This document shows positions 1 to 10,184 of a stretch of DNA of 64,000 nucleotides, in pieces. A program made the translations under genes and the position numbers. The notes under the pieces are model-generated. The model was not told where the DNA came from and searched no databases. It saw only the letters and a list, made by a program, of their open reading frames with translations. Numbering within the stretch: position 1 is the stretch's first letter; every line of letters begins with the position of its first letter. This stretch comes from Megachile rotundata (Eukaryota > Arthropoda > Insecta > Hymenoptera > Megachilidae), in contig NC_134993.1 in the NCBI RefSeq assembly GCF_050947335.1, forward strand, positions 17,112,001-17,176,000. The letters are read 5' to 3'.

Positions 1-1
1 C

Positions 2-480
2 AAGGAACAATTTGTATATCTCAGAATTTCGGAAAAGTACCTAGTTTTCGAGAAAATCGAGATTTTCTATTTTTGTAGTTCCAACTTTCACCGCTAGATG
101 GACGCCAATTTTTTAGTCCATGAAATGGGCTATTTTTCTAATTTCTTTAATAAGGGTCTTAGAGGGCTATGAAAGTACTCATTCGATTCCGTAGGCGATA
201 AGGAACAATTTGTATATCTCAGAATTTCGGAAAAGTACCTAGTTTTCGAGAAAATCGAGATTTTCTATTTTTGTAGTTCCAACTTTCACCGCTAGATGGA
301 CGCCAATTTTTTAGTCCATGAAATGGGCTATTTTTCTAATTTCTTTAATAAGGGTCTTAGAGGGCTATGAAAGTACTCATTCGATTCCGTAGGCGATAAG
401 GAACAATTTGTATATCTCAGAATTTCGGAAAAGTCCCTAGTTTTCGAGAAAATCGAGATTTTAGTTTTTCGTAGTTCCGC
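2..480. repeat. 198-bp tandem repeat, 2.4 copies
   Basis: Two near-identical 198-bp units begin at 2 and 200. A third begins at 398 and diverges after about 70 bases. Each full unit contains a CCGCTAGATGG core (91-106 and 289-304). The third runs into the perfect form CCGCTAGATGGCGC at 487-500. No reading frame of note. It abuts an element of the same family as the one at 55.3-57.4 kb, so it may be an amplified terminal piece of that element. The array may continue to the left of the window. Confidence 0.9.
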
Positions 481-1060
481 CGCTCGCCGCTAGATGGCGC
501 CACCTGTACCGTTTTCGACCGAATTCGACAAAAATTGATTTTCTGGCTTTATTAGGCATCAAAACGCATCAAACCCTAATAGAAATTTGTTTCTAAATGC
601 CTCAGGAACCATACTACGTCGCCAAAGTGCCGAAATATTCCACTTTACATGTGCAGTAGAATTGACATAGGCGGCTCATGTACTTACGTATCAGAGTGCT
701 GACACAAAATAATTAATTACTCATTACCCGGACATTATTTATGAACTTTTATGATCGGACCATGTAAATAATGCATTGCTGACCATTCTTCAATCATTAA
801 AGTGCAGAAAATATATCCACAAAACGTGTAATTAATTATTCAATGTGTCCTCGTGTATACGTCTTGTCACCGTGGCTGGCCTTAGGTTATTAGTTAATAA
901 CTAATTAATGTCATTAAAAATCTGAACAAATGTGATACAAGAAAGTAGCTGAGGGATCACTGAACATTCTTTTATAATAAAAGTTCATAGGCTGTGGTCA
1001 GAAAGTGAGTAATTAACGATTTTGCATAGTGATTATCGTGTATATTCCTTCTGCGCGGCG
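481..1060. repeat. short copy of the fold-back element family
   Basis: This stretch carries the same building blocks as the 55.3-57.4 kb element: the CTAGATGGCGC site with the following TACCGTTTTCG segment, then AATTAATTACTCATT / ATGAACTTTTATGATC words in forward orientation (about 700-780), and the same words reversed (about 900-1015, ending AAAGTGAGTAATTAAC). The forward-then-inverted order makes it a small hairpin. No coding potential is seen. Confidence 0.7.
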
Positions 1061-1649
1061 GCCGCGCATTCCACGGAGGAATAATCACCGAAACACCATA
1101 TCCCCGTAGACTTTAATGCAAAATTGAATTTGCTCGAGCTTACAATGTTATCAACATTGTTAGATTAGTCAAACAGACCTAGTTTTTTTATTGCGTTTCA
1201 ATTTTTTCATCGAAAATTCTCTACCTTCAAACTTGGAACGGATTGTGTTCGTGTATCGTTTTCGTTTCTTTAGCTTTTTCATCGTTAGATGGCATCCGTG
1301 TCGTAGCGACACTACACGTTCAAGATGAATCAAGAATACGCGTCGTTTGGTTACCGGTACCGTTATTGCTGCTTGGAACTAATATTTTTTTCCATATTTT
1401 CTATAGAATCGTCTTAAGTTTTTCAGACGGCAAACATAATTCTGATGTTTCTAAATATTTTGGTGCCAATGAACTGTCAGTGATACAGTCATCGTCTATT
1501 GTTTATGAAATTAATGAAGTTCTATGTCACAAGTCTTCACGCTTTTATTGCGACACCACGCAGCGAATACGCCATCTCGTTTCTGATCGTTACAGGAAAA
1601 TGAGTGAATATAAACAACGTTAAGGTTACTTTAGTCAAAATTTATAAAG
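1061..1649. other. upstream region of CLPTM1L
   Basis: AT-rich sequence between the repeats and the CLPTM1L start. A GC-rich palindromic patch (GCGCGGCGGCCGCGC) lies near 1054. A degenerate CGTTAGATGGCATC word lies at about 1284, similar to one at 57530. A 126-codon open frame here (1243-1623) has no ATG at its start and no recognisable features. The promoter and 5' UTR of CLPTM1L are probably in the last few hundred bases, but no core promoter motif is clear. Confidence 0.4.
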
Positions 1650-3756
1650 ATGCAGTGGCCATCCTTCACTCTTATACTGATCAAAATATTTTTAGCTTAT
1701 ATTGTTTATTCGATTTATGATTTGTCTTTGTTGTTTGTGGCACCAGTTTGTGAAGAAAACAAACCATGTTTAGTATCGTATTTAAATCAAAAGCCGCAAT
1801 TGCAACTTCAGGTTTACAGTTCTGTTGACAAAAACCCTGCAGAATATCAGACAGATTTTGTTTATGGTAATAAAAATTTCAATTATACACAGACAGCTGA
1901 TTTGTAAGTATAGATTTTATATATAATTTTATAAATATCAATGTACAGATAGCGTGTAGCATACATGGAAATATATATTATTTCTGTTCTGTCAGTCCTG
2001 TAACTCTGAACATTCGACGTCCAACAAGAAACAATGGAACACTCTTTCTTCATGTTATTATCGCACCCGGTTCTAAAACATTTGGGAAAAACATTATGGA
2101 TGCACGAAAAGTATATATAGAAGATATCATAAATTGCGTTTGGGCTTAACTTTAAATTAATACAAATTTTTCTTAGGATTCGTACGTATCTTATACGAGT
2201 ATCAAGATGACGGAATACATGGTACCCGAGGCAGAAACTTTTAGTTTACTGGGTGAAAAGAAATCTGATACGAGGAAGGAGAAAAAAATTCTGATGCAAC
2301 CTGTCACTTTTGTTAGAAGTCATGCGACGTTTACAATAATGACAGACGATATAAAACTTCCGGTGACTAATGTACCGATGGAGCTTGTAAATCATTTAAA
2401 GTACGTTGGTAATATTTTTTATTAACAGTCGAGCAGTTATCGACTACAGATATAATAAACTTTCTTTCAGAATTATACACGGTAGAACATTTCTACCTAT
2501 AGTCAAATGTGATTTCCTGCAAAGCAGACATCGTGATTTGGTGAGAATCATGCCTCAAAATGATACAATTAATATTACTTTGCATTATTCTCCAATTTCC
2601 CTAGGAAAGTTAAGATTAATGTTACAAGTAGAAACTACTATGCTAAGTATAAAAAATCTTGGATTTTCTGATAAGGATATAGACGAAGTAAAAGGAATTT
2701 TTGTAGACACTAATATGTACATCTTAGGAGGAACTTTCTTTATCGCGGCCATTCATGTACGTACATTAACGTAGAAAAGGAGGAAAAAGAAATTTAAGGT
2801 CGTGTGTACTTCTATTACATTTTACTTTACCGCAGGTGCTGTTTGACTTTCTTGCCTTCAAAAATGATGTCAGTTATTGGAGGAAAAAAGATAACCTCAT
2901 AGGCCTTAGTAAATGGACCGTCGTGTGGAGAGGATTTAGCCAAACTGTTATTTTTCTTTACTTGTTAGACGAAGGTTCCTCTTTACTTGTTCTTATTCCA
3001 ACCGGGATCGGATCCATTATCGAGGTAACAGTCTGCATATTCATAATTTTACAAATCGACAGTCGTATATATTTCTTCCTGATATTCGTCTTATATGCTT
3101 TTACAGATATGGAAATTGAAAAAGGTATTAAACCTTAGGTTCATCGAGAATGATAAAAGTAATGTGGCTGAAGCTAAAACCAGGCAATTTGATGCAGAAA
3201 GTATGCATTACTTAAGTTATTTGTTGTATCCTCTCGTTATCGGTGGTGCAGTATATTCTTTAATTTATCAACCTCATAAAAGGTGAAGATTATGTTTAAC
3301 CTCGGTCATGAAATGTATGAATTCTCACGTGCATGATGTTTAATATTTCAGTTGGTACTCGTGGAGCATAAATTCCTTAGTGAATGGTGTCTATGCATTC
3401 GGATTTTTATTTATGCTTCCTCAACTTTTTGTAAATTATAAGTTAAAATCTGTGGCCCATTTACCATGGAGAACGTTTATGTACAAAGCATTTAATACGT
3501 TTATCGACGACGTTTTCGCATTTATAATCTCTACGCCGACCGCGCATAGAATAGCTTGCTTCAGAGATGACGCTGTTTTTCTCGTTTATCTATATCAGCG
3601 ATGGTGAGTCATCATTTTTTTGTTAAATACTTTGTTTACGTTCTATATAATTTTACAAATTATAGGCTATATCCAGTAGACAAATCTCGTCCAGATGTTG
3701 ACTGTATCGGTGAAGAAACTATTGATTTTGATAGTGTGAGCAAAAAGTTGGATTAA
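1650..3756 (+). CDS. CLPTM1L: CLPTM1-like multipass membrane protein
   Basis: Orthologue of CLPTM1L (cleft lip and palate transmembrane protein 1-like), a multipass ER/plasma-membrane protein. The human family has been linked to lipid scrambling in GPI-anchor synthesis. Eight exons in phase: 1650-1903, 1996-2110, 2177-2400, 2471-2756, 2836-3024, 3107-3282, 3352-3603, 3666-3756, giving 528 residues (human about 538). An N-terminal hydrophobic segment follows the initiator Met. A large lumenal region follows (residues about 25-285). The C-terminal half holds several membrane spans with family signatures FLAFKNDVSYWR, SLVNGVYAFGFLFMLPQL and HLPWRTFMYKAFNTFIDD. The C-terminus is ordinary and hydrophilic. 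Start chosen because it gives the hydrophobic leader directly. The stop is followed at once by a poly(A) signal. Identification is strong; function is from family knowledge. Confidence 0.92.
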
Positions 3757-3762
3757 AATAAA
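3757..3762 (+). terminator. poly(A) signal directly after the CLPTM1L stop
   Basis: AATAAA begins at the base after the TAA stop (3754-3756). If used, the 3' UTR would be only about 20-30 bases long. Confidence 0.6.
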
Positions 3763-4688
3763 GATTTATTTAATTGATATTTATATTTCTGTTATGATTA
3801 AGACACGACAGCATGTTAAACCTCTCCAACTATATTAATGGTGCACGTACATTAGAACGATTTAAAAAATGTTCCATGTAATGCAACTATTCTTTATTAC
3901 TATTTCGTATAGTGACAAAGCGATTTTTGGAATAAGATCTGAACAGATTAAAATATTTCATCATATTCCTGTCACTTCTGTTTGTTGATCGAATATTACG
4001 ATACATTTCTCATCGAATATTGTAACGCATTAACTCTAAGACAATCATCATTGTAACCGAGCGATAATGGAAGGCACTCTAATTCACTTTTAGATAAGAT
4101 AAAAGTTTACTAGCAGCTCCGATTCGTTTTAATCTCTTGGCAATTGCCTTTTATTTTATTTCCTATAACATTATAGTATTGGAAATTTCGATATTTCATG
4201 TTTCGATATTTCCTGTGTGCTATAACAAATTAAGTATACGTGTTATGTAATTATTCTTCGAGATTATTTTCAAGGTCACGTAACACTATTTAAGTGGTAC
4301 AGGAAATGATGAATGCTCTGTTAGTATTGTAGCCGTCAGCGTTCGCATGTGTTCACTTCGAATCGAAGTAACATTTAAACTGTGTGAAAAAATAAGATAA
4401 AGCGCGTAAACAGATGAATTTAGTGCAGAAACAAAAAATTGATTAAAAAGTGCGTATTAGCGGATATCAATCATGACCGTTGTAATCTATCATCACGAAT
4501 TCTTTAATTACATTTTTTATCTTGAATTATTAGATAGGTGACTGATCGCAATGTCTGAAGCGATAACAGATTTTTATTATATTTTTTCTGCTCACTCGAG
4601 TTGCCCTCATTTTCATTAAAATTCTACACCAGTGAATATCACTGACATTTACTTACTGGAATTACCGATCGAAGAGAAGAACTTGAAA
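3763..4688. other. intergenic region and 5' UTR of the next gene
   Basis: AT-rich spacer between CLPTM1L and the PEP-synthase-like gene. No RNA gene or repeat seen. A CACCAG acceptor-like site just before 4632 could end a 5' UTR intron. An in-frame TAA at 4617-4619 and no ATG before 4689 set the start of the downstream protein. Confidence 0.5.
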
Positions 4689-7600
4689 ATGGCAAACATT
4701 TTGTTTGTCATTCAAATTTTATCCCTAATTCTTATTACCTTAAAATTCTATTCTTGGATTAAGGCAATAAATAAACGGAAGTTATCGCGTTTCGACTCAA
4801 ATGACACCAAACTAGGTAAGTTTTTATATACTAACTGTTCTTAATAAGATAGTTCGTGTCTATTAATGAAAACTTCTTTTAGATCTTTATTTCTTACTAA
4901 AACACTGGTGGGCAGAATTTTGTGTTACCGTGTCACAAAGGAGACATGGAAAGGATTTGCATACTTATAAAAAAGATGTCCAAAAATGTTTCAAAAACAA
5001 AGATGAAGAAGTTGTACGTGTTATTTGCCTTACCAAAATCAAAATCGAATTTATTTTACTATATATGTGTATATATATATATATATATATCTTTACAATA
5101 TAGTTTTTTATTTGTATTTAGAGCAACAATAGTGTACTCTTTTATGGTACAGATCAGAAGGGCAATTGCTTATTTATCAAGTTCTCTCATAGAAAGTTTC
5201 AATTGGCAGAAGTATCACTGCAGCTTAATACATCCGATGGTCAACTATATGTTTTGCCAAGTAGAAAATTCTTCGTTTGTTAATAAACAATATGTTAACT
5301 ATCAAACCAGAGTATAATATTATATTTTTCTCAACAGATTATCCTGACACTACGTTAATAAACGGTTTAAATCAAGAGTGGACTGCAGGTGGACTCAAGA
5401 TCGAATTTTTAGAATTTCAGAAACGTTGGAGAATAGTTTATAATGGCATGCTTCGAAATTTAGCTCGCGGCGGTGAATGTAGCAGCGATAACATCGAACA
5501 CGTTCGCTTGAATTTCTTGTAAATATGAAACAATAGTTATCGTGGCAATTACGTAATTTTATTTCAAACTAAAAGAAGAATTTTTGTTTAGATTTATTGC
5601 AAATATCTATCCGTTAAGATGGCCGGAGGATTGGAGTTCTAAGTTGCATGCTGATGCATTAGCTCGCGAACCATGGAACCTCGAATGGACAAATAAAATG
5701 TATTCAGTAAATATAAAAGCATTGTTACGATTTGATTTTCATTTATAAAAATAATATAATCTTTATAAATGTTTATGCCTAGAAAATTATTCGCTAATAG
5801 AGGATTCGATCAAATGGGGTCTATGATAGGACAAGTAACGTATAAAGGTGCATCTGTGTCCACGATGTATTTGCGTGGACTTCATCAACATCGTTGGGGA
5901 AAAGACGAATTTCATGAATCGGCTACGTTATTTGTTGTAATGCCACTCGGGGACATATATTACCTTGGCGTAGGCACTACAAAACAGAGTTTTCCACGGT
6001 ACAATTGACATACAGTGCATCATAGTTTAATATATAATTTAATACCTATTACTTACAGAATACACTTTGGCCAGTTCAGACACAGTAACGACGAAGAATA
6101 TCAGATAGATACGATGGATTTCAGGCTATCCGATTTTACGCGAGATAATTTTAATAGCAGCTCTACATACAAACTAGGATTCGAAGGTTCGAATCCAATC
6201 GATATACGTAAATAATCCATGTTTAAAAATATCTAAACGATAATAATTAAAAGAATTTAATTACAGCCAGGGGCACAGAGTACAATATCGTTGTAAGTGG
6301 CAGTGATCCAATAACTTTTTATCATGGCCAACCATGGAACTGGCAAAATAAAATTGCCACTGTAAAGTTGGAAGTAAACGGAAAATCGGGTACGATTTCG
6401 GAAACATTTGAATGCAATATTTTTTACGGCGTACGGTATTTAACAGATGAAAGTTTTAAGTAGGTACTGGATTGATACAATTATGGTCTCCTTATAGCGG
6501 ACCATGTGATACGAAAGTACCTAAACAGCTAGAGCTTTTGAAACAACCGAATACATCCGTACAAAAGAGTAATTACGTTATATATTTTAACGATGAGAAA
6601 TGTCGAAACGAAAATATTGTTGGCGGAAAAGGATTTTCACTTGCAGTATTGACCTCGATCGAGGACGCACAAGTAAGTGTTACGCGTTCTATTTTGTCTC
6701 CGAGTCTACTTGAATCTATGATCATCTTTACAGTTCGTTGTACCGAAAGGATTTTGCGTGACAATTTTTGCATTAGAATTGCAATTGCATGCTCACAAAG
6801 AACTACAAAAAATAATTAGGGACATCGAAGATGTCAGCGTCGGTATAAAGGATGGTGATCTTCAAAGATATTGCAACGAGTAAATTATCTGATTCAGTGA
6901 AACTATAAATTGTTCGATATTTTATCGGTAACCGAATAATATTTATCTATCCTATGCTTTCAGAGCAATGGACATTATTCAGTCAACTCCTTTGATCGAG
7001 AAGGTACGAAATGCAATTTTGAAAGCGATCGAAAATTTAGAGTCAGAAGACGATGATAAATCACCTAGATATGCAATAAGATCCAGTGCAGTAGGCGAAG
7101 ATAGCGAAGAAACCTCGGCAGCTGGACAAAATTCAACGTATTTGGGTGTTCGAGGTACAGAGAACATTATCAAATGTATAGCTATGTGCTGGGCGAGTTT
7201 GTTTTCATACCAAAGCGTTAACTACAGGTAATACCAATTTAAGAAGCGTGGTCAGTGTTGATAAAATTAATTAATATAATTAATATCAGATAATTTGCAT
7301 GTAAGGAAACAGCACGGTATGTTTATAAAAACATCAATGGGAGTCTGCGTTCAAAAAATGATCAATCCTGATACAGCCGGTGTAATGTTCACCAGACATC
7401 CGACTACCGGCGACCCCTCAAATATCATTATTACGGCTAATTATGGGCTCGGAGAGGTACTGTCGAAAAAAAGATTTACCTATATTCGTGAAACACTGCA
7501 ATTAGTAATTTTTCATGTTTTACTTAGACAGTTGTGTCAGCATCGGTTGAACCAGACACGATAGTCGTTCATAAAAGTTGGGACAATAAATTAACCGTGC

Positions 7601-9994
7601 AAAGTTCGACAGTCGGGAATAAAAATGAGAAAATGTTAGCAAGCGACGATGGAGTAGTTTCAGTTAAATTGAATAATCAGGAAAGCAAAACAATTTGCTT
7701 ATCGGACAGCGTTGCTTTGCGATTAGCTGCTATAGGAATAAATTTAGAAACTCTGTTCGGCAGTGCTAGGGACATAGAATGGGCAGTGATCGATGAACAA
7801 ATTTATTTGCTTCAAGCACGACCTATTACCACATTATACACGTGGACAGAATTTGAATTGATACACGAATTAGATTCAGGTGTGCCTAGCGACGTCGATA
7901 TTAACGTATTTGGCAATGTTGGCGAAGTATTTCCAAATCCAATTTCACCCTTATCAATATCTGTTCTACCAAGTGTATTCAATGAAGTGTTCAATCGCGG
8001 AATTCAAACTAAGAATCAAATTTGCTTTAATATGTTTGGAATGAGAGCCACCATAAATTACTACGCCGTAAGTTACTTTGAATAATTTCATGAATTATTT
8101 CATGAACGCGTACGTTGAAAATTATTATTTACACTTTACAATTATTATTTATAGACGTTCCTCCAAAAGCCTGTTGGAAAAATAACGTTACTGAATAAGG
8201 TCATAGATATTGCTGTTAACGGAAAAGTCGTGTTAACGCCGGAACTTCATAAAATTGTGTGCGAAAAGAACGGTTTAGCAGCGCCTGGTTTTCAAATTCG
8301 TGCAATTTTTAAAATGGCAAGGGAAGCGATACAAAACAGCGCGATAGAAAGAATGGCGAAGGTTACGTGTAAAAAATTCAATTTGAAAGCAGAGGATTTC
8401 AATACTGCGTATAGTTTGTACAACGAAATCGTTCAACAATTGGAAGATACCTACAAACCAGTAAGTTATTTATATTATAACATTCTTCGATATACCTATT
8501 AACTGGCATGAAACTTTTAGATAGTAGATTACCATACGCACGCATCGAGAGTCAGTATCACTTATCAAATCATGGCAATGGCACTATTAACAAGTGGTTA
8601 TACGGACATTGTGCCAGAGCATTTTTCGGATATCGCTCTTTTGTTCGGCTCTAGTAACGACATTGTTGGTACCAAAATATTAACGAGCCTTAAAAAATTC
8701 ATAACTCGTATAAAGGAAAATAAAAAGGACGAAGAATTTCGAAAAGTAGAACCTACAAACGGCATTGACTGGTTGAAAATTAATTGCCCATCTGCTGCAG
8801 AAGAATTAGACAATTTTCTTAAAGAGCATGGACATAGGTGTATTCAAGAAATGGACTTCATATCAGAACCGTGGTCTCTTAGGCCCGAGAATCTCATTGC
8901 CACGCTTCAGGTAATCTCAAACAAGCTATTTCTACGAGTATAATAACCGTTGATAACTTCGTTGAACTTCGTTATCATTTTTGTTAGACCATGATAGTTA
9001 CTCCCGAAGCGAACACTTCGACTAAAACGTTCAGTGTGGATGAAACAGTGGCATTATTGAAAACACCAAAATCACCGGTTTCTAAATGGCTCTTGAGAAA
9101 AATTACACCTTTCTGCAGAAAAGCTGTTGCGCGTAGAGAAATAACTAAATCGATTTTTGTAAATATCATACATACACTGCGACTCGCTTATAAAAGACTA
9201 GGAAAATTAATGGTTTTAGAAGAATATCTACCCTCGGAAGATCTAATATTCTTCTTAACGAACGAAGAAATAGAACAAATTCTAAGCCATCGTAATGCAA
9301 CATTAGTACAGAAGTAATAGAATCGTAAAAATTTTTACATTTTATTTTAAAACTTTTTCAATCGCTAACGTATTTTAACAAATATTTTTAGAGCTTATCG
9401 TAGGAAAAGGGTATTTCCAAAATTAAAAGAATACATATATCCAGAATTTAACACTGGCATGGTGTTGCCGATCAAGGTATAGTATCCTGCGTTGTTTTAC
9501 AAAAATATATGAACCGAAATTAAAAAACAATATGCTATTTGTACTGTAGGAAAACTTGGATGTGCCGATAAGCGATGGTAATGTAAAGATTGAAGGAACA
9601 TCGGTGTACAGTGGTTCCATTCTTGGTAGGGCATGTGTGATAACAGACGTATCAGAGGCGAAAACAATACAACACGGTGATATTTTAATTACTTATTCCA
9701 CTGACATTGCTTGGAGTCCATATTTTTCTTTGCTGAGCGGAATAGTTACGGAACTAGGAGGACTTATTAGCCACGGGGCTGTAATAGCCAGAGAATATGG
9801 GCTTCCGTGTATCATTGGTGCTAAAATGGCTACACGTCTTTTCCAAACAGGTAATGTTTCGTATGTTTTTTTCAATGAAAGAAGAAAAACGATCAAACGG
9901 GCCATAAAGAAAATATGTAAATGCATTTTTAGGCGATACCGTATTACTACAGGCAGACATTGGTACATTACAACTGGTAAAGAAACACGAATAA
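4689..9994 (+). CDS. PEP-synthase / rifampicin-phosphotransferase-like protein
   Basis: Nineteen exons joined in phase: 4689-4815, 4883-5013, 5122-5260, 5338-5518, 5592-5699, 5783-5998, 6059-6207, 6267-6389, 6464-6672, 6734-6879, 6964-7227, 7306-7456, 7528-8067, 8155-8460, 8521-8910, 8988-9313, 9392-9476, 9550-9850, 9933-9994; 1317 residues. Residues 5-25 form one hydrophobic anchor. Residues about 45-390 are a beta-rich region I do not recognise. An ATP-grasp (PPDK N-terminal type) follows: NIVGGKG near 441, RSSAVGEDSEETSAAGQ near 550, GVMFTRHPTTGDPSN near 625, GLGETVVSASVEPD near 646, LQARPIT near 742. After a helical linker, the C-terminal swivelling domain has TELGGLISHGAVIAREYG with catalytic His about 1272. 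No PEP-binding barrel follows, so the order resembles bacterial rifampicin phosphotransferase (ATP to AMP, phosphate moved through His). The animal substrate is unknown. Donors at 5700 and acceptor at 7305 are weak but the protein stays continuous. Confidence 0.85.
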
Positions 9995-10062
9995 GAAAAC
10001 TACAACATTTATTTCGATTCGCACAAAATGAATTTATATAACGATGATAAGTCATGATAATG

Positions 10063-10068
10063 TTTATT
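10063..10068 (-). terminator. poly(A) signal of Sec5
   Basis: TTTATT on the plus strand (AATAAA on the minus strand) lies about 117 bases past the Sec5 stop, so the Sec5 message should end near 10040-10050. Confidence 0.6.
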
Positions 10069-10090
10069 CACGCTGATAGATTATGATAAT

Positions 10091-10096
10091 AATAAA
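10091..10096 (+). terminator. poly(A) signal of the PEP-synthase-like gene
   Basis: AATAAA about 100 bases past the stop at 9994. Cleavage is expected near 10110-10120, which would overlap the opposite-strand Sec5 3' UTR. Confidence 0.6.
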
Positions 10097-10184
10097 TGAT
10101 GCAAGGACTGGAATATAATATAAAAACGTAATGATAGTAAATGTAGTGATTTACTTACTTAGACCATTTATGTTACTATTACAA

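Noticed and set aside
1243..1623. 126-codon open frame upstream of CLPTM1L
   Set aside because: It has no ATG at its start, overlaps a repeat-like word, and shows no domain; likely 5' UTR/intergenic.
5075..5092. TA-dinucleotide run in an intron of the phosphotransferase gene
   Set aside because: Ordinary short AT microsatellite, too short to list as a repeat feature.
6181..6200. GGTTCGAATCC-like word resembling a tRNA T-arm
   Set aside because: It lies inside a coding exon, and no acceptor stem or anticodon arm can be built around it.
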